Below the pieces are notes generated by a model, which made no database searches, was not told the origin of the DNA, and saw only the letters and a list, made by a program, of their open reading frames with translations. 64,000 bases of DNA from Apilactobacillus quenuiae. GTDB taxonomy: Bacteria > Bacillota > Bacilli > Lactobacillales > Lactobacillaceae. The stretch is taken from contig NZ_POSN01000001.1 of assembly GCF_002994005.1 (NCBI RefSeq), positions 363,442 through 427,441 on the forward strand, read 5' to 3'. The position numbers and the translations under genes were made by a program. Numbering within the stretch: position 1 is the stretch's first letter; every line of letters starts with the position of its first letter. Below, piece after piece: positions 40,152 through 51,531 of the stretch.

Positions 40152-41411
40152 TTAATCTTTCTTGTGACGGAATTTAAAGAATGGTGGTAAATCATCATCT
40201 GCTGAACTATCATCACTTTGATTATCTGAAGAATTATTGGCATCAAATGGATCAAATTCTTGTTTTTTAACATTAGCAAATCGATTATTAGGTTTTGAAT
40301 TTACCGGTTCTCCGCCATCTTTATGATTAATATCATCATTATCAGCATTTTTGTGTCTTCTTGGACTAACAACTTTTCCAGGTTGGTCCATAACACGACC
40401 ACTATTGGATGAAGATTGTCTTACATTACTTTTATCGCCCATTAATTCTTCAGGAGTAGTTTCGATACCAGTAGCAATAACAGTAACTCTGATTTCATCA
40501 CCTAAATCTTCATCAATTGAAGTACCAAAAATAATATTAACATCACTAGTTGCAGCTTGAGATACAATATCAGAAGCATCTTGTGCTTCAAATAATGACA
40601 TATCTGGTCCACCAGTAATATTTAATAATACTTGTTGTGCACCATCAATTGAAACTTCTAGCAGTGGTGAAGAAATAGCCTTTTTAGTTGCTTCAGCAGT
40701 TCTATTTTCACCATTAGCAGCACCGATTCCCATTAATGCAGAACCCTTATTTTGCATAACAGTTTTAACATCAGCGAAATCCAAGTTAACATATCCAGGA
40801 CTAGTAATTAAATCTGAAATACCTTGTACACCTTGTCTTAAGACATTGTCTGCTTCTTGGAAAGCCTCCATCATAGGTGTCTTTTTATCCACGATTTCTA
40901 GTAAACGGTTGTTAGCAATAACAATTAAAGTATCAACATTTTCCTTTAATGCAGCTACACCTTCAGCTGCATATTTGGATCTTCTAGGTCCTTCGAATGT
41001 AAATGGTCTTGTAACAACTCCAACTGTTAAAGCACCTGAGTCTTTTGCGATTTTAGCAACAATAGGAGCAGCACCGTTACCAGTGCCCCCTCCCATTCCA
41101 GCAGTAACAAAAACCATATCTGATCCTTCAAGTGCTTGAGCAATTGCTTCTTCGCTTTCTTCCGCTGCTTTAGTCCCAACCTCTGGATCAGAACCTGCAC
41201 CAAGACCTCTAGTTAATTTAGGTCCTAATTGAATTTTGGTTTCAGCTTGAGATGTACTTAAAGCCTGCACATCAGTATTAGCAACAATAAACTCTACACC
41301 TTTAACATCTTCAGCAATCATACGGTTAACGGCATTACTTCCACCGCCACCTACACCAATTACTTTTATTTTTGCTCCACGATCTTCTGTAGAATCCAAT
41401 GAAAATTCCAT
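40152..41411 (-). CDS. ftsZ: Cell division GTPase FtsZ
   Basis: 419-residue tubulin homologue forming the Z ring. GTP-binding signature GGGTGNG (107-113; Asn in the variable slot), NTDVQAL, T7 loop and conserved C-terminal peptide [15 protein letters not shown] that binds FtsA/SepF. The linker (~320-400) is Asn/Ser/Asp-rich. ATG with GGAGG upstream. Follows ftsA by 29 bp. Confidence 0.98.
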   Translation of the reverse strand: MEFSLDSTEDRGAKIKVIGVGGGGSNAVNRMIAEDVKGVEFIVANTDVQALSTSQAETKIQLGPKLTRGLGAGSDPEVGTKAAEESEEAIAQALEGSDMVFVTAGMGGGTGNGAAPIVAKIAKDSGALTVGVVTRPFTFEGPRRSKYAAEGVAALKENVDTLIVIANNRLLEIVDKKTPMMEAFQEADNVLRQGVQGISDLITSPGYVNLDFADVKTVMQNKGSALMGIGAANGENRTAEATKKAISSPLLEVSIDGAQQVLLNITGGPDMSLFEAQDASDIVSQAATSDVNIIFGTSIDEDLGDEIRVTVIATGIETTPEELMGDKSNVRQSSSNSGRVMDQPGKVVSPRRHKNADNDDINHKDGGEPVNSKPNNRFANVKKQEFDPFDANNSSDNQSDDSSADDDLPPFFKFRHKKD

Positions 41412-41440
41412 GTAAAATTCCTCCGTTTAATCCTTTTTAT

Positions 41441-42799
41441 TTATTCAAAAAAGTCTTTGTAAAAGCCATGCCATTTATTCTTAGCACCACTTTTGAATTT
41501 AGACATAATACCTTTTTTATTTTTACCATAAGTATTCTTATTTTTATCATAAACTTCATCAGATTGCATGTCATCATCTGAAACATCATTTTGAATAAAA
41601 CTATCATCTGAAACATCATTACTATCTTCACTAACAATTTTTCCTTCTAGCGAAGAACGAACTAATACTTGTATTTCACTCATATTAGCACGATATGTCA
41701 CTAAGGACAAAGGTAATGAAAAAGAAGGATGCCTTAATCCCATTTGGTTAGGAATATAAACTCTAACGTTAGAATCAAAACGATCAGCTGCTAATTCTGA
41801 AATACCGGGTAATGCAGCAACACCACCAGTTAAAACAATTCCTCCAGGTAAGTCTAGCGCAGAAATGCCACTTAAACTTTTAGCGATTCGGTTAAAGATT
41901 TGATCAATTCGAGCTTGTATAATTTCTGCCAAATATTTTTCAGAAAGTTTAACTGGCTGACTTTGACCAACAACTTCAATTGGAAATTCATTGCTTTCAG
42001 ATGCTTCAAGTGCATCAGCAAATCCATAGTCTCTTTTAACCTTTTCTGAACTTTCAACTGAAGTATTAAGTACAACTGAAATATCTTTGGTAATGTATTC
42101 TCCACCTTCACTATCAACAGTTGTAAATTTCAGTTTATGATCATGAATAATAGAAGCCGTAGTTTGTCCACCACCCATGTCAATTAAGATTGTACCAAAA
42201 TCTTGTTCTCCATCATCAAGAATCGTTTTGCCTTGAGCTAATGGACTATTAATAATCGAAGAAGGATTTAAACCAGCTTGAATAACTGATTTTCTAATAT
42301 TATGGATAATAGTTTTAGGTCCTGTAATAATGCGGCCCTTCATTTCCAGTCTTACCCCTACCATTCCTCTTGGATCTTTAATACCATCAAATCCATCAAC
42401 AACAAATTCGTCAGGCAAAGTATCAACAATTTCTCTTTCAGGTGGTAAGTTTTTAATCATAGCAGAAACTGTAACATTTTTTACATCTGCATTTGAGATT
42501 TCTCTAGATTGATCTGAAATAGCTACCATCCCACTGCATGGTTCAATCTTCAATTGATTTGCAGGAATACCAACTATTACATCATTAATTTGAATACCAG
42601 ATTTTTCTTCTGCCTGGTCTACAGCTCTTCTAATAGATTCAGAAGCTTTATCAATATCAACAATTATTCCTCTGTCAATTCCATCAGAACGTTCATTTCC
42701 TAAACCCAATACGTTCATCTGTCCCTTAACATTTTCAGCAACAATTACTTTTATTGATGTAGTTCCGATGTCTAATCCAACATACATTTCCGAATTCAT
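41441..42799 (-). CDS. ftsA: Cell division protein FtsA
   Basis: 452-residue actin-like ATPase that anchors FtsZ. MYVGLDIGTTSIKVIVAE (5-22) is phosphate 1; LIDMGGGQTTASI is phosphate 2; GIVLTGGVAALPGI is the adenosine motif. The C-terminal tail ends in an amphipathic helix (KNKWHGFYKDFFE) for membrane attachment, after an Asp/Asn-rich linker. ATG; 105-bp gap after divIB. Confidence 0.96.
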   Translation of the reverse strand: MNSEMYVGLDIGTTSIKVIVAENVKGQMNVLGLGNERSDGIDRGIIVDIDKASESIRRAVDQAEEKSGIQINDVIVGIPANQLKIEPCSGMVAISDQSREISNADVKNVTVSAMIKNLPPEREIVDTLPDEFVVDGFDGIKDPRGMVGVRLEMKGRIITGPKTIIHNIRKSVIQAGLNPSSIINSPLAQGKTILDDGEQDFGTILIDMGGGQTTASIIHDHKLKFTTVDSEGGEYITKDISVVLNTSVESSEKVKRDYGFADALEASESNEFPIEVVGQSQPVKLSEKYLAEIIQARIDQIFNRIAKSLSGISALDLPGGIVLTGGVAALPGISELAADRFDSNVRVYIPNQMGLRHPSFSLPLSLVTYRANMSEIQVLVRSSLEGKIVSEDSNDVSDDSFIQNDVSDDDMQSDEVYDKNKNTYGKNKKGIMSKFKSGAKNKWHGFYKDFFE

Positions 42800-42904
42800 T
42801 GTATAAGGGAACCCCCATTAAAATTTTTATAAAAACGTTTTCTTAAAATTAATTATAAATTAATTTTAACACAATATTTTTTCACACTAAAGAACACAAT
42901 TAAC

Positions 42905-43750
42905 CTACTTTTTTATAGGATATGAATAAGCACCAACTTCCATATTGATAACACTTCTAGATTTTAATTTAGTTGCTATTGAACGATAAAACTGCATTTT
43001 ATAACTAAAGTTGCTCAACAATAATATTATCCTATTGCCATCTCTCATATAAACATGCAATTCGTCTGGATAAATTTTTGTTGGTGAATAAGACACAACC
43101 CTTATATTATCGCGTATATCCTTAGGAAGATTTAAATAATTATTAATAATTATTTTTAAGTTTTCACGATTATTAAAGTTCACAATATAAGGATACTTAT
43201 TACCATTAGGGTTGTTTACTGGCTTATTGGAAACATTTCCATTTTCTAAAATAAGATATTGACCTGATTTTTTAGTTTCATATCCAATTTTTTTATAAGG
43301 ATTAACATTAACGACCAATCTATTAAAATAACTAAGAGAAAATGATATTGATTTTATTCTATGGTCTTCACTTAGGAGATTATTAGTTAGCTGTTTTCTG
43401 TGACCAATTACTTTAAAAACGCTATCGCCTTTTTCAATATTAATCTTCTTTGCTATATGAGATTTTGAAATATACCCATTACCATTAATTTTAATTGAGT
43501 CAATTTTGCTTAAAGGTGATATAAAATATGAAATAATTAATATAAAAAATAATAGTGGTGTAAATAATAATAAAGATTTTTTTATGTTTTTTTTGATTTT
43601 GTCAGTATCAAAATTATTAGAATTAATATTAAATTTATTGACCATATGTTTAGATGATTTATCAATATGACTCTTAAATGAACTATTTTTAAAAAAGTTT
43701 ATAATAGAATTTTTTATTTTATTAAAGTAATTCTGCAAAAAGTCCTTCAT
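42905..43750 (-). CDS. divIB: Cell division protein DivIB/FtsQ
   Basis: 281-residue bitopic protein: cytoplasmic Lys/Asn-rich N terminus, one helix (about 54-72, LLLFTPLLFFILIISYFI), POTRA domain (SKIDSIKINGNGYISKSHIAKKINI) and FtsQ-type beta domain. Part of the DivIB-DivIC-FtsL complex that regulates septal synthesis. ATG start. Follows murG by 14 bp. Confidence 0.92.
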   Translation of the reverse strand: MKDFLQNYFNKIKNSIINFFKNSSFKSHIDKSSKHMVNKFNINSNNFDTDKIKKNIKKSLLLFTPLLFFILIISYFISPLSKIDSIKINGNGYISKSHIAKKINIEKGDSVFKVIGHRKQLTNNLLSEDHRIKSISFSLSYFNRLVVNVNPYKKIGYETKKSGQYLILENGNVSNKPVNNPNGNKYPYIVNFNNRENLKIIINNYLNLPKDIRDNIRVVSYSPTKIYPDELHVYMRDGNRIILLLSNFSYKMQFYRSIATKLKSRSVINMEVGAYSYPIKK

Positions 43751-43764
43751 AAAATTATTTCCTC

Positions 43765-44856
43765 TTATTTAATAATTGACTTAGCTAAACTAAATAGTCT
43801 ACTTGATGAATCTCTGCATCCCATATTTCTAGAATTATTTGCCATTTCATCTCGTTTAATTTTATCATGCATAACAAAATCAATATTTTTCATTAGATTA
43901 TCAGTTGATAGGTCATTTTCAGTGATAATTAAAGCTGCATCATTTTTAACTAAACTAAGCGCATTCTTTGTTTGATGGTCAGCTGTAACATAAGGACTAG
44001 GAATTAAAATTGCAGGAATTCCTAATGAAGTTATTTCAGCAAGGCTAGTAGCTCCTGCTCTACCAACTATTAAGTCAACTTTAGGTAACACCCTAGGCAT
44101 GTCAGCTATATACTTTTTAATAATAATATTGCTAGAAAGATTTAGATTAGAAATTTTTTTCATTACATCATCATATCTTTTAGCTCCCGTAACAAATACA
44201 ATCTGGTAACTACGTTTATTAAATTGACTGATTGAATCAGAAACGACTTGATTGATTTTTAAAGCTCCTTGGCTACCACCAAAGATTAATACTGTTGGAA
44301 CGTCATCTTTTAGTCCATATTCAGACCACTTAAAATCACTTTTAATATTAGCAACTTGTTGTGCTCTTGGATTGCCTGTATATGTAGTTTTATTTTTAGG
44401 AAATTGTTTAATTGCATCTTTAAATCCCACTGCAATTTTATCAACATATTTACTCAAAAAACGGTTGGTTAAACCAACTACACTATTCTGTTCATGAATC
44501 ATTGAAGGTACATGTAATTTAGCTGCCGCATATACAACAGCACCAGATACATATCCACCTGTCCCAATAACTACATCCGGCTTGAAATCTTTAATGATTC
44601 TTTTAGATTTATGAACACTTTTTAGGAAAAGTGCAACCGTTTTAAAATTATATAAAGATATTGATCTTTTAAATCCCTGAATTTCTAATTCTTTAAAATC
44701 AATTCTTTTTTTGGGAACAATGTCCTTTTCAAGACCTCTAGTGGATCCAACATAAAGTATTTTAGAATCTGGTTCTTTCTCAAGTACTTCTTCAATTAAA
44801 GCTAAAGCTGGATAAATATGACCACCAGTACCTCCACCAGAAACAATTAATCTCAT
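43765..44856 (-). CDS. murG: UDP-GlcNAc:lipid I N-acetylglucosaminyltransferase MurG
   Basis: 363-residue GT-B enzyme that converts lipid I to lipid II at the inner membrane face. [20 protein letters not shown] holds the first G loop; VGTGGYVSG and FGGSQGA the others; [11 protein letters not shown] near the C-terminal donor site. Its ATG overlaps the murD stop (ATGA), indicating coupling. Confidence 0.97.
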   Translation of the reverse strand: MRLIVSGGGTGGHIYPALALIEEVLEKEPDSKILYVGSTRGLEKDIVPKKRIDFKELEIQGFKRSISLYNFKTVALFLKSVHKSKRIIKDFKPDVVIGTGGYVSGAVVYAAAKLHVPSMIHEQNSVVGLTNRFLSKYVDKIAVGFKDAIKQFPKNKTTYTGNPRAQQVANIKSDFKWSEYGLKDDVPTVLIFGGSQGALKINQVVSDSISQFNKRSYQIVFVTGAKRYDDVMKKISNLNLSSNIIIKKYIADMPRVLPKVDLIVGRAGATSLAEITSLGIPAILIPSPYVTADHQTKNALSLVKNDAALIITENDLSTDNLMKNIDFVMHDKIKRDEMANNSRNMGCRDSSSRLFSLAKSIIK

Positions 44857-46235
44857 CGTTCTTCCTTCTTCCCTGTTAATTTTTCGATATCCTTAATAAA
44901 TTGATCACCGCGAACCTCAAAAGTAGAAAATTGATCCCAACTAGCATTAGCAGGTGAAAGCAAAATAATATCACCAGGATTACTAAAATTATATGCAACC
45001 GGAACAGCTTCATCTAAATTATCAACTAGTTTAATGTTTTTAATACCTGCTTTTTGGGCTGCATCTTCTAAAAGTTTTTTAGTTTCACCAAATAAAACAA
45101 CCGCATGAACATGCTTTTTCAAGTCAGGAACTAATTTATCAAATTTGTATCCTCGATCTAATCCACCTGCTAGTAAAACAACTGGTTCATTAAAGCCACG
45201 TAATGCCATTTGTGTAGCTTCAATATCTGTAGCTTTAGAGTCATTATATACTTTTCTACCATCGGAAGTTAAAACATATTGAACACGATGTCTTACACCA
45301 CCAAATGTTGTTAAAACATGTTTAATTGCAGCATTAGAACGATGTTTAATTTTAGCAACTGCAATTGCGGCTAAAGCATTCTCAACATTTTGTTCTCCTG
45401 GAATTTTAATTTCATTAGCATCCATAATATATTCATCTTTAAAATATAATTTGCCATTACTTTCATAAGCACCATCTTGTGAATTATTCTTTCTAGAGAA
45501 TGGAATTACTTTAGCTTTGCTTCGTTCGCTTAACTTTCTCCATTCTTCACTGTCAAAATTAACTACAAAGAAATCATTATTATTTTGATTCATAGTAATA
45601 CGCATTTTAGCTTCTACGTAATTTTTACGAGTTTTATGATAATCTAAATGATTAGAAAAAATATTAGTTAAGACTGCAATATGTGGATGCAGATCAGTGA
45701 TACCTAAAAGCATGAAACTAGATAGCTCCATTACAACATCGTCATCTTGGGAAGCATTTTCAGTAACAGTACTAGCCGGGATTCCAATATTACCAGCAAC
45801 GCTTGATTTACCATTGTCCCTTTCCATGTTTAACATCTTACTAATCATAGTAGTTGTAGTTGTTTTACCATTACTACCAGTTACACCAATTAGTTCTGCT
45901 GAATTAATCTCACTAGCTAATTCTACTTCTACAATAATTGGTATTCCTAGTTCTTCGGCCTTTTTAACTACCGGGGTGTCATATGGTATTCCTGGATTTT
46001 TAACAACTAAGTCAAAACTATTTTGTTTAAATAACTCTACAGATTGTTTACCACCAATTACATTAACGCCAATCTCTTCTAATTTATCTTTATCAGTAAT
46101 TTGATCTAAGGGCTTTGAATCACTTAATAAAACTTTAGCACCTAATTTAACTAATAACTTTGCAGCGTTAGTTCCACTTTTACCAGCACCTAAAACCAAT
46201 ATATTCTTATTTTCATACTTGCTTATTTTTTTCAT
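44853..46235 (-). CDS. murD: UDP-N-acetylmuramoylalanine-D-glutamate ligase
   Basis: 460-residue Mur ligase adding D-Glu to UDP-MurNAc-L-Ala. N-terminal [20 protein letters not shown] loop [14 protein letters not shown], central [10 protein letters not shown] and C-terminal FGGVRHR and NDSKATD. The frame extends to a TTG at 46253; the ATG at 46235 with AAGGG 9 nt upstream is preferred. Overlaps murG by 4 nt. Confidence 0.96.
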   Translation of the reverse strand: MKKISKYENKNILVLGAGKSGTNAAKLLVKLGAKVLLSDSKPLDQITDKDKLEEIGVNVIGGKQSVELFKQNSFDLVVKNPGIPYDTPVVKKAEELGIPIIVEVELASEINSAELIGVTGSNGKTTTTTMISKMLNMERDNGKSSVAGNIGIPASTVTENASQDDDVVMELSSFMLLGITDLHPHIAVLTNIFSNHLDYHKTRKNYVEAKMRITMNQNNNDFFVVNFDSEEWRKLSERSKAKVIPFSRKNNSQDGAYESNGKLYFKDEYIMDANEIKIPGEQNVENALAAIAVAKIKHRSNAAIKHVLTTFGGVRHRVQYVLTSDGRKVYNDSKATDIEATQMALRGFNEPVVLLAGGLDRGYKFDKLVPDLKKHVHAVVLFGETKKLLEDAAQKAGIKNIKLVDNLDEAVPVAYNFSNPGDIILLSPANASWDQFSTFEVRGDQFIKDIEKLTGKKEER

Positions 46236-46265
46236 AACAAAAAGCCCTTTCAATCATTTATATTT

Positions 46266-47222
46266 TTAAATAATAAACATTATTCCAGTAATTGCTGTAA
46301 ATAATGAAACTAGCCAAAAAATAGTATCAATCTTCCATTCGGACCACCCTAACATTTCGAAATGATGGTGAATTGGGGACATTAAGAATACTCTTTTACC
46401 AGTTAATTTGAATGAAGTTACTTGAATCATTACACTTAATGTTTCAATAACAAAAACTAATCCAATCCAAAGCAATGATAATTCATGATGCAAAAGAATT
46501 GATACAGCAGCTAAAGATCCACCTAAAGCTAATGAACCCATGTCACCCATAAATATTTTTGCTGGTTTGTGATTAAAAATCAAGAAGGCTAACAATCCCC
46601 CAACAACTGCAAAACAAAAAACGGCAACATCAATTTGACTTTGTACATATGCAATGACTCCATATGCTGCAAAAGAAATTATAGATAAACCTGCAACCAA
46701 ACCATCTAAACCATCTGCTAAATTAACAGCATTGGAAAAACCAGTTAAGTAAAAAATAACAAAAATAACATAAAACCAACCCATATTAATATCGCCATAA
46801 AACGGAATTCTTAAAGCCATAGGAAAGTTTTGAGAATATACCCATGTAAATATAACGCCACCAACAATTTGACCTAACAATTTTTGCCAAGCTTTAAGGC
46901 CTTCATTTTGTCTTCTGAATAATTTTATACTATCATCCCACATTCCTAACAATCCATATAGGAATAATATAAATAGTAAAATTAAGATAGTTGGATTTAA
47001 ATTATGCATAAGAATTCCATTAATAACACTTGCAATTATAATTGCAACAATGAAAAGTAATCCACCCATAGTAGGAGTCCCAGATTTTTTTTCATGCCAT
47101 CTAGGTCCTTCTTCTCTAATCATTTGGCCTTCATGTTTTCTGCGAAAATAACCAATTAAACTTGGCATAAATATTAGCGTTATTAAAAAGCTTAAAATAG
47201 CTGGTAAAAAAATATTTATCAT
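46266..47222 (-). CDS. mraY: Phospho-N-acetylmuramoyl-pentapeptide transferase
   Basis: 318-residue polytopic enzyme making lipid I. Signatures: [26 protein letters not shown] (catalytic Asp) and [14 protein letters not shown]. About ten helices. Start ATG at 47222; a TTG three codons upstream cannot be excluded. Between pbp and murD. Confidence 0.96.
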   Translation of the reverse strand: MINIFLPAILSFLITLIFMPSLIGYFRRKHEGQMIREEGPRWHEKKSGTPTMGGLLFIVAIIIASVINGILMHNLNPTILILLFILFLYGLLGMWDDSIKLFRRQNEGLKAWQKLLGQIVGGVIFTWVYSQNFPMALRIPFYGDINMGWFYVIFVIFYLTGFSNAVNLADGLDGLVAGLSIISFAAYGVIAYVQSQIDVAVFCFAVVGGLLAFLIFNHKPAKIFMGDMGSLALGGSLAAVSILLHHELSLLWIGLVFVIETLSVMIQVTSFKLTGKRVFLMSPIHHHFEMLGWSEWKIDTIFWLVSLFTAITGIMFII

Positions 47223-47243
47223 AATATACAATACATTCCATTT

Positions 47244-49403
47244 CTATTTAAATTTGACACTTAAGTTAGACATATCATCAATTGAACTTTTTGGTAAAAT
47301 ACTCTGTTGATATGCATAGCCATCACCATCTAAGTTAACTGATATGCCAGCCATCCTACAATAAGTTGCAACATCATATCTAGACCAACCTTTTAGATTA
47401 GTCATATTTTTCGATCCATTAGTCTGTAAAATAACAAGACGATTTTTACTTATTTTTTCATTTGAGTCCACAGATTGATCTAATATTTTATCTCCATCAC
47501 CAATTAAAGTATACTTAACACCTGATTTTTCTAATTTGGACTTAGCTATTTTAGTGCTTACATTATGGAGATCTGGTACCTCAATATTATTTTCGTCATT
47601 TGAATTAACATTTTCTTCAAGTGCTAAACGCATAACTGGATTAAATATTTGTGCCATCAATTGAGAAGCTGTTTTCCCTGCTGGTAATTTAGGTTGCTTC
47701 ATAGTTAGATATAAAATATATTTTGGATTATCAGCTGGAGCAATTCCTGCAACAGAATATAAGTAACTATCATCTCCAGAAGCGTATCCTGCTTTACCAT
47801 CACTGACTTGGGCAGTACCAGTTTTAGCAGCAATCTTATATCCAGGAATTTTATAATCAGCACCAATTCCGTATGGTTTATAAACAACATCTTCCATATG
47901 TTTTATAACTTTTTTAGATGTAGAAGCTTTAATTGGATTCCCAACAATTTCTGGAGCAAATGACTTAATAGTTTTCTTGTTTTTAGGATTTACAATTTTA
48001 GATATAAACCTAGGCTGTAGCATCTTACCATCATTAGCAATTGATGTTAGTCCACGAACCATTTGTAAAGCATTTACTTGAATTCCTTGTCCAAAAGCAG
48101 TATTAGCTTGTTCAATTGGATATTGAAACTGCAAGCCACCATTTTCTTCCCCAGGAAAACCTGCGTTAGATGATTGAAAAAACTTAAATCTATCCATATA
48201 TTTACGCCATGTCTTAGGTCCCATGTTTTGTTCAAGATGAGCCATTGCAACATTACTAGAAAGAGCAAATCCTTTATCAAAATTAATTACTCCCCAACCA
48301 GCAGTATTCCAATCAGGAACTAATTTACCATCAATAAAGTATTTCCCAGATGCATAAGTGGCATTTCCATTATAATTTCCACTATCAATAGCAGATGCCA
48401 TTGTGAATACTTTCATAGTTGATCCTGGTTCATAAGAATCTTGAACCAAAGTATTTCTCCAAATCTTATCTAATCCTTGTTTTGTGGTGGCATTAAATGT
48501 AGGCCTTTGTGTTGCTGCTAATATATTACCTGTTTTAGCATTAGCAAGTACCGCATTCATAGTTGAAGGATGTGCTTGCTTATAAACAGTATTCATTTCA
48601 GTTTCTAGCAATGACTGAAGTCTATAGTCTAAAGTAGTATAGACGTCATCGCCATTTTTTACTTTTTTATTTTTATTATTCTTATTTGGAATCTCTACAC
48701 CAGAATTACTTAATTGTTCTTGGCTAAAACCGTTTTTACCAGTTAAAAGATTGTTATATATTTTTTCAATACCCATTTGTCCAACAAGGCTAGTGTTTCC
48801 AACCTTATTAGTTTCAGAAGAAGCATACCCTATAATATGAGAAGCAAATTCACCATTAGGATATATTCTAGATGGCTGTTGAATAAAGCCCATTCCATTT
48901 AATTTATGAGATTCTAATTTTTGCTTAGTAATAAGCGATATATTAGAACCAGCACTTCCAAATTCTACTTGGAATGTATTTTTTTGGGGTGATAGAGCTT
49001 TGTATGCATTTTTATAAGAAATTGGTATAATTTTTGAAATAGTTTGTGCAAATTTCTTTTTATTGGTAACATACATAGGCTTATTATTATTTGCTGTATC
49101 AATTTGATGTCTATCTAAAACAGCGTACAAAGTATATGTACTAGTATCTTCAGCTAATGGTTGACCATTAGCATCATAAATAGTTCCACGTTTAGCAGGG
49201 ATAACACTACTCTGAGTATAAAGATTCCTAGCTAATTGACTTAAATTAACACCTTGAACATTTTTAAAAATTGATATATAAGAGAATCTTAAACCAATAC
49301 ACAAAAAAACGCCCATACATAGCAATAATAAAAATTGTCCTATATGGCTACGATTTCTTTGGCGTTTTTTTAATTTAGGATTGTTATTCAATTTCTTACT
49401 CAT
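47244..49403 (-). CDS. Septal class B penicillin-binding protein (PBP2B/2X type) with PASTA domains
   Basis: 719-residue transpeptidase: membrane helix (~22-44), dimerisation domain, transpeptidase with SxxK Ser328-Lys331 (GSTMK), SSN in ALSSNVAM and KTGTAQ, then two C-terminal PASTA domains (about 600-719). Cross-links septal peptidoglycan with FtsW. Commonly annotated ftsI or pbpB. Its start overlaps the ftsL stop by 4 nt. Confidence 0.95.
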   Translation of the reverse strand: MSKKLNNNPKLKKRQRNRSHIGQFLLLLCMGVFLCIGLRFSYISIFKNVQGVNLSQLARNLYTQSSVIPAKRGTIYDANGQPLAEDTSTYTLYAVLDRHQIDTANNNKPMYVTNKKKFAQTISKIIPISYKNAYKALSPQKNTFQVEFGSAGSNISLITKQKLESHKLNGMGFIQQPSRIYPNGEFASHIIGYASSETNKVGNTSLVGQMGIEKIYNNLLTGKNGFSQEQLSNSGVEIPNKNNKNKKVKNGDDVYTTLDYRLQSLLETEMNTVYKQAHPSTMNAVLANAKTGNILAATQRPTFNATTKQGLDKIWRNTLVQDSYEPGSTMKVFTMASAIDSGNYNGNATYASGKYFIDGKLVPDWNTAGWGVINFDKGFALSSNVAMAHLEQNMGPKTWRKYMDRFKFFQSSNAGFPGEENGGLQFQYPIEQANTAFGQGIQVNALQMVRGLTSIANDGKMLQPRFISKIVNPKNKKTIKSFAPEIVGNPIKASTSKKVIKHMEDVVYKPYGIGADYKIPGYKIAAKTGTAQVSDGKAGYASGDDSYLYSVAGIAPADNPKYILYLTMKQPKLPAGKTASQLMAQIFNPVMRLALEENVNSNDENNIEVPDLHNVSTKIAKSKLEKSGVKYTLIGDGDKILDQSVDSNEKISKNRLVILQTNGSKNMTNLKGWSRYDVATYCRMAGISVNLDGDGYAYQQSILPKSSIDDMSNLSVKFK

Positions 49404-49768
49404 TTGTTTACATTCCTTACATTTTTATTAGATAAAGAAAGATTGCCCTTTTTAGCAACAGATTGAAGTCTATTGACACTCTCTAGTTCTCCAATTTCTT
49501 GTTTTAAATAATTATTACTGTTATCTACCTTATTTAAAGAATTTTCTACTGACTGTAAACTAGTCGAATGGTTACCCAAGTTTATTTTTTCACCAACTAA
49601 ACATAACGTCAATGTAAATATAATTACACTTCCGGTAACCAAAAGCACTTTTTCAAATTTAGACAAAGAAAGACTAATTTTTTCTGTGCTATTAATATTT
49701 TTCTTTTTATTGGTATTAACATTATAAGAATTATTATATTTCTTTCTCGCTAAATTATTTTGTGACAT
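49400..49768 (-). CDS. ftsL: Cell division protein FtsL
   Basis: 122-residue bitopic protein: Asn/Lys-rich cytoplasmic tail, one helix (about 41-60, VLLVTGSVIIFTLTLCLV) and a short extracellular coiled coil (SVENSLNKVDNSNNYLKQEI). Sequence is poorly conserved in the family, so the call rests on topology plus position between rsmH and the PBP gene. Overlaps the PBP by 4 nt. Confidence 0.9.
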   Translation of the reverse strand: MSQNNLARKKYNNSYNVNTNKKKNINSTEKISLSLSKFEKVLLVTGSVIIFTLTLCLVGEKINLGNHSTSLQSVENSLNKVDNSNNYLKQEIGELESVNRLQSVAKKGNLSLSNKNVRNVNK

Positions 49769-49788
49769 ACCAATTGCTCTTTTCTATA

Positions 49789-50736
49789 TTATTTACTTAT
49801 TCTTTGTATTACTCTTAGTCTAGCACTGTGTGAACGATGATTTTCTTTAAGTTCTTCATCACTAGGTAAAATTGGTTTTCTACTAACTAACTTATAATCG
49901 GGTTTCATTTCAGGAGGAATAATGGGCAAATTATGCGGTAAATCCATGATACTAGTTTTTTCTTTGAACATATTTTTAACTAATCTATCTTCAAGTGATT
50001 GAAAAGTAATCACACTTATTCTTCCATTCACTCCAATTAGATCTATTGCATATTCTAATGATTTTTCTAATGCACCCAACTCATCATTAACAGCAATTCT
50101 TAAAGCTTGAAAAATTTTTTTTGCAGGATGTCCGCCATGTCTTCTAGCAGCAGCAGGAATACCTTGCTTAATCACTTCTACTAATTCTTCTGTAGTATCA
50201 ATACTGTGCTTTTCACGATTGCTCTCAATAGCCCTAGCAACTTGTTTAGAAAATTTTTCTTCACCATATCTAAAGAAAATTTTAACTAATTTATTATATG
50301 GCCATTCATTAACTATTTTCCAAGCATCTAATGAATTTCTTTGATCCATTCGCATATCTAATCGGGCATTATGTTGATAGCTAAATCCACGACTTGCATC
50401 ATCGAATTGAGGTGATGAAACACCTAAATCATAAACGATACCATCAACAGAATAGATTCCTAATTCATTTAAGTCCTTAGTAATATTTTTAAAATTATCT
50501 CTGATAAAAGATACTTTACCATCATCTATGTATTCTTTTAAATTATCTTTGTTATATTCAATGGCAACTTGATCTTGATCAAATGAATACAAATGGCCCT
50601 TATCTAATTTTTGCAATATTTTTCGACTATGTCCACCGCCACCTAATGTGCAATCAACATAAATACCGTTAGGATTAATATCTAAACTATCTACCGCTTC
50701 GTTGAGTAATACCGTTTCATGTTTAAATTTGACCAT
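49789..50736 (-). CDS. rsmH: 16S rRNA (cytosine(1402)-N(4))-methyltransferase
   Basis: 315-residue MraW/RsmH. Begins [19 protein letters not shown] motif [33 protein letters not shown]-terminal [17 protein letters not shown] just before the ATG at 50736 favours it over a GTG at 50745. It is the first gene of the dcw cluster here, because no mraZ precedes it. Confidence 0.96.
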   Translation of the reverse strand: MVKFKHETVLLNEAVDSLDINPNGIYVDCTLGGGGHSRKILQKLDKGHLYSFDQDQVAIEYNKDNLKEYIDDGKVSFIRDNFKNITKDLNELGIYSVDGIVYDLGVSSPQFDDASRGFSYQHNARLDMRMDQRNSLDAWKIVNEWPYNKLVKIFFRYGEEKFSKQVARAIESNREKHSIDTTEELVEVIKQGIPAAARRHGGHPAKKIFQALRIAVNDELGALEKSLEYAIDLIGVNGRISVITFQSLEDRLVKNMFKEKTSIMDLPHNLPIIPPEMKPDYKLVSRKPILPSDEELKENHRSHSARLRVIQRISK

Positions 50737-50869
50737 ATATATCACCTCTTTATTTTTTAATCTAATTTTTATTGTTAATGTTTTAATTATATATAATATA
50801 AAGTTTACTTAATTAGATTTTAACACTGTAAAAGACTTTGTTCCACCACAATATCGTTATTAATTATAA

Positions 50870-50899
50870 TAAAAAAGTCATCTTTTTAAGATGACTTTT
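50870..50899 (-). terminator. Terminator after the DUF3397 gene
   Basis: 12-bp stem AAAAGTCATCTT/AAGATGACTTTT with a six-T tail on the minus strand; the DUF3397 stop lies at its start. The 130 bp from here to rsmH hold no gene and presumably the dcw promoter (several TATAAT-like sites, none clearly best). Confidence 0.88.
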
Positions 50900-51281
50900 A
50901 TAATATTTGATATCCATAAGTAATGATTGTAATAATCCAAGCAATAAACATATATACAATACCCATTTTCCAAAATAATTTATAATATCTTAATATACTT
51001 TTTTCTTTAAATCTAAGTAAATAAATAATTCCAAATAAAATACCAAAAATTAACCAAAATAGTAAAACTTGTGGCAAAAAAGATATTGAATGCTTATCTA
51101 AAGAGATTTGGTATATATAAATTCCAAAAATAAATGGAAATAAATCACTAGAATTAAAATTAGTTGGAAAGTGTCTTCCAAAAGACTTTTTGATTGCATT
51201 AAAAATTGTAGATACTATAAAAGTAAAAATTGATTGGAATAATATTAATGCTAAAAATGAAAAAGGATTGATTATATCCAG
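50898..51281 (-). CDS. DUF3397-family membrane protein, no standard start codon
   Basis: An open frame of 129 codons plus stop with no ATG, GTG or TTG in its first half. It encodes NPFSFLALILFQSIFTFIVST, then GRHFPTNFNSSDLFPFIF, LPQVLLFWLIFGILFGIIYLL and YMFIAWIITIITYGYQIL: four hydrophobic segments matching DUF3397, a family that lactobacilli carry just upstream of mraZ/rsmH. A GAGGAG sits at 51287-51282. The possible starts after it are CTG (51281, no spacing), ATA (51275, 6 nt) and ATC (51272, 9 nt). Function unknown. Either a rare start codon is used or the start was lost. Confidence 0.65.
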   Translation of the reverse strand: MDIINPFSFLALILFQSIFTFIVSTIFNAIKKSFGRHFPTNFNSSDLFPFIFGIYIYQISLDKHSISFLPQVLLFWLIFGILFGIIYLLRFKEKSILRYYKLFWKMGIVYMFIAWIITIITYGYQIL

Positions 51282-51370
51282 CTCCTCTCATATTATTAAT
51301 TGAATTTGCAATATAAAGATATCAAATGTAAACTTGATAATATATATTTTTTAAGAAAGCGGTGCAATTA

Positions 51371-51487
51371 ATGGCTAAAAAGAAAAAATCTAGATTTCAG
51401 ATCATTACAATGATTTTCGTTTGGATCATGATTATTTCCACTTTAGGTGGATTAGTTCTAGGTTCATTATACACAGTATTATCATAA
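51371..51487 (+). CDS. DUF4044-family 38-residue membrane peptide
   Basis: 38 residues: a basic N terminus (MAKKKKSRFQ) followed by one membrane helix (IITMIFVWIMIISTLGGLVL). Matches the DUF4044 pattern of lactobacilli and streptococci, which is usually encoded near the dcw genes. Function unknown. A GGTG at 51361 is a modest ribosome-binding site 7 nt before the ATG. Followed by a strong terminator; divergent from DUF3397. Confidence 0.8.
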   Translation: MAKKKKSRFQIITMIFVWIMIISTLGGLVLGSLYTVLS

Positions 51488-51531
51488 TCATTTATAGAAA
51501 TAAGTAGAATATTTAACAAATCAAAAATAAT

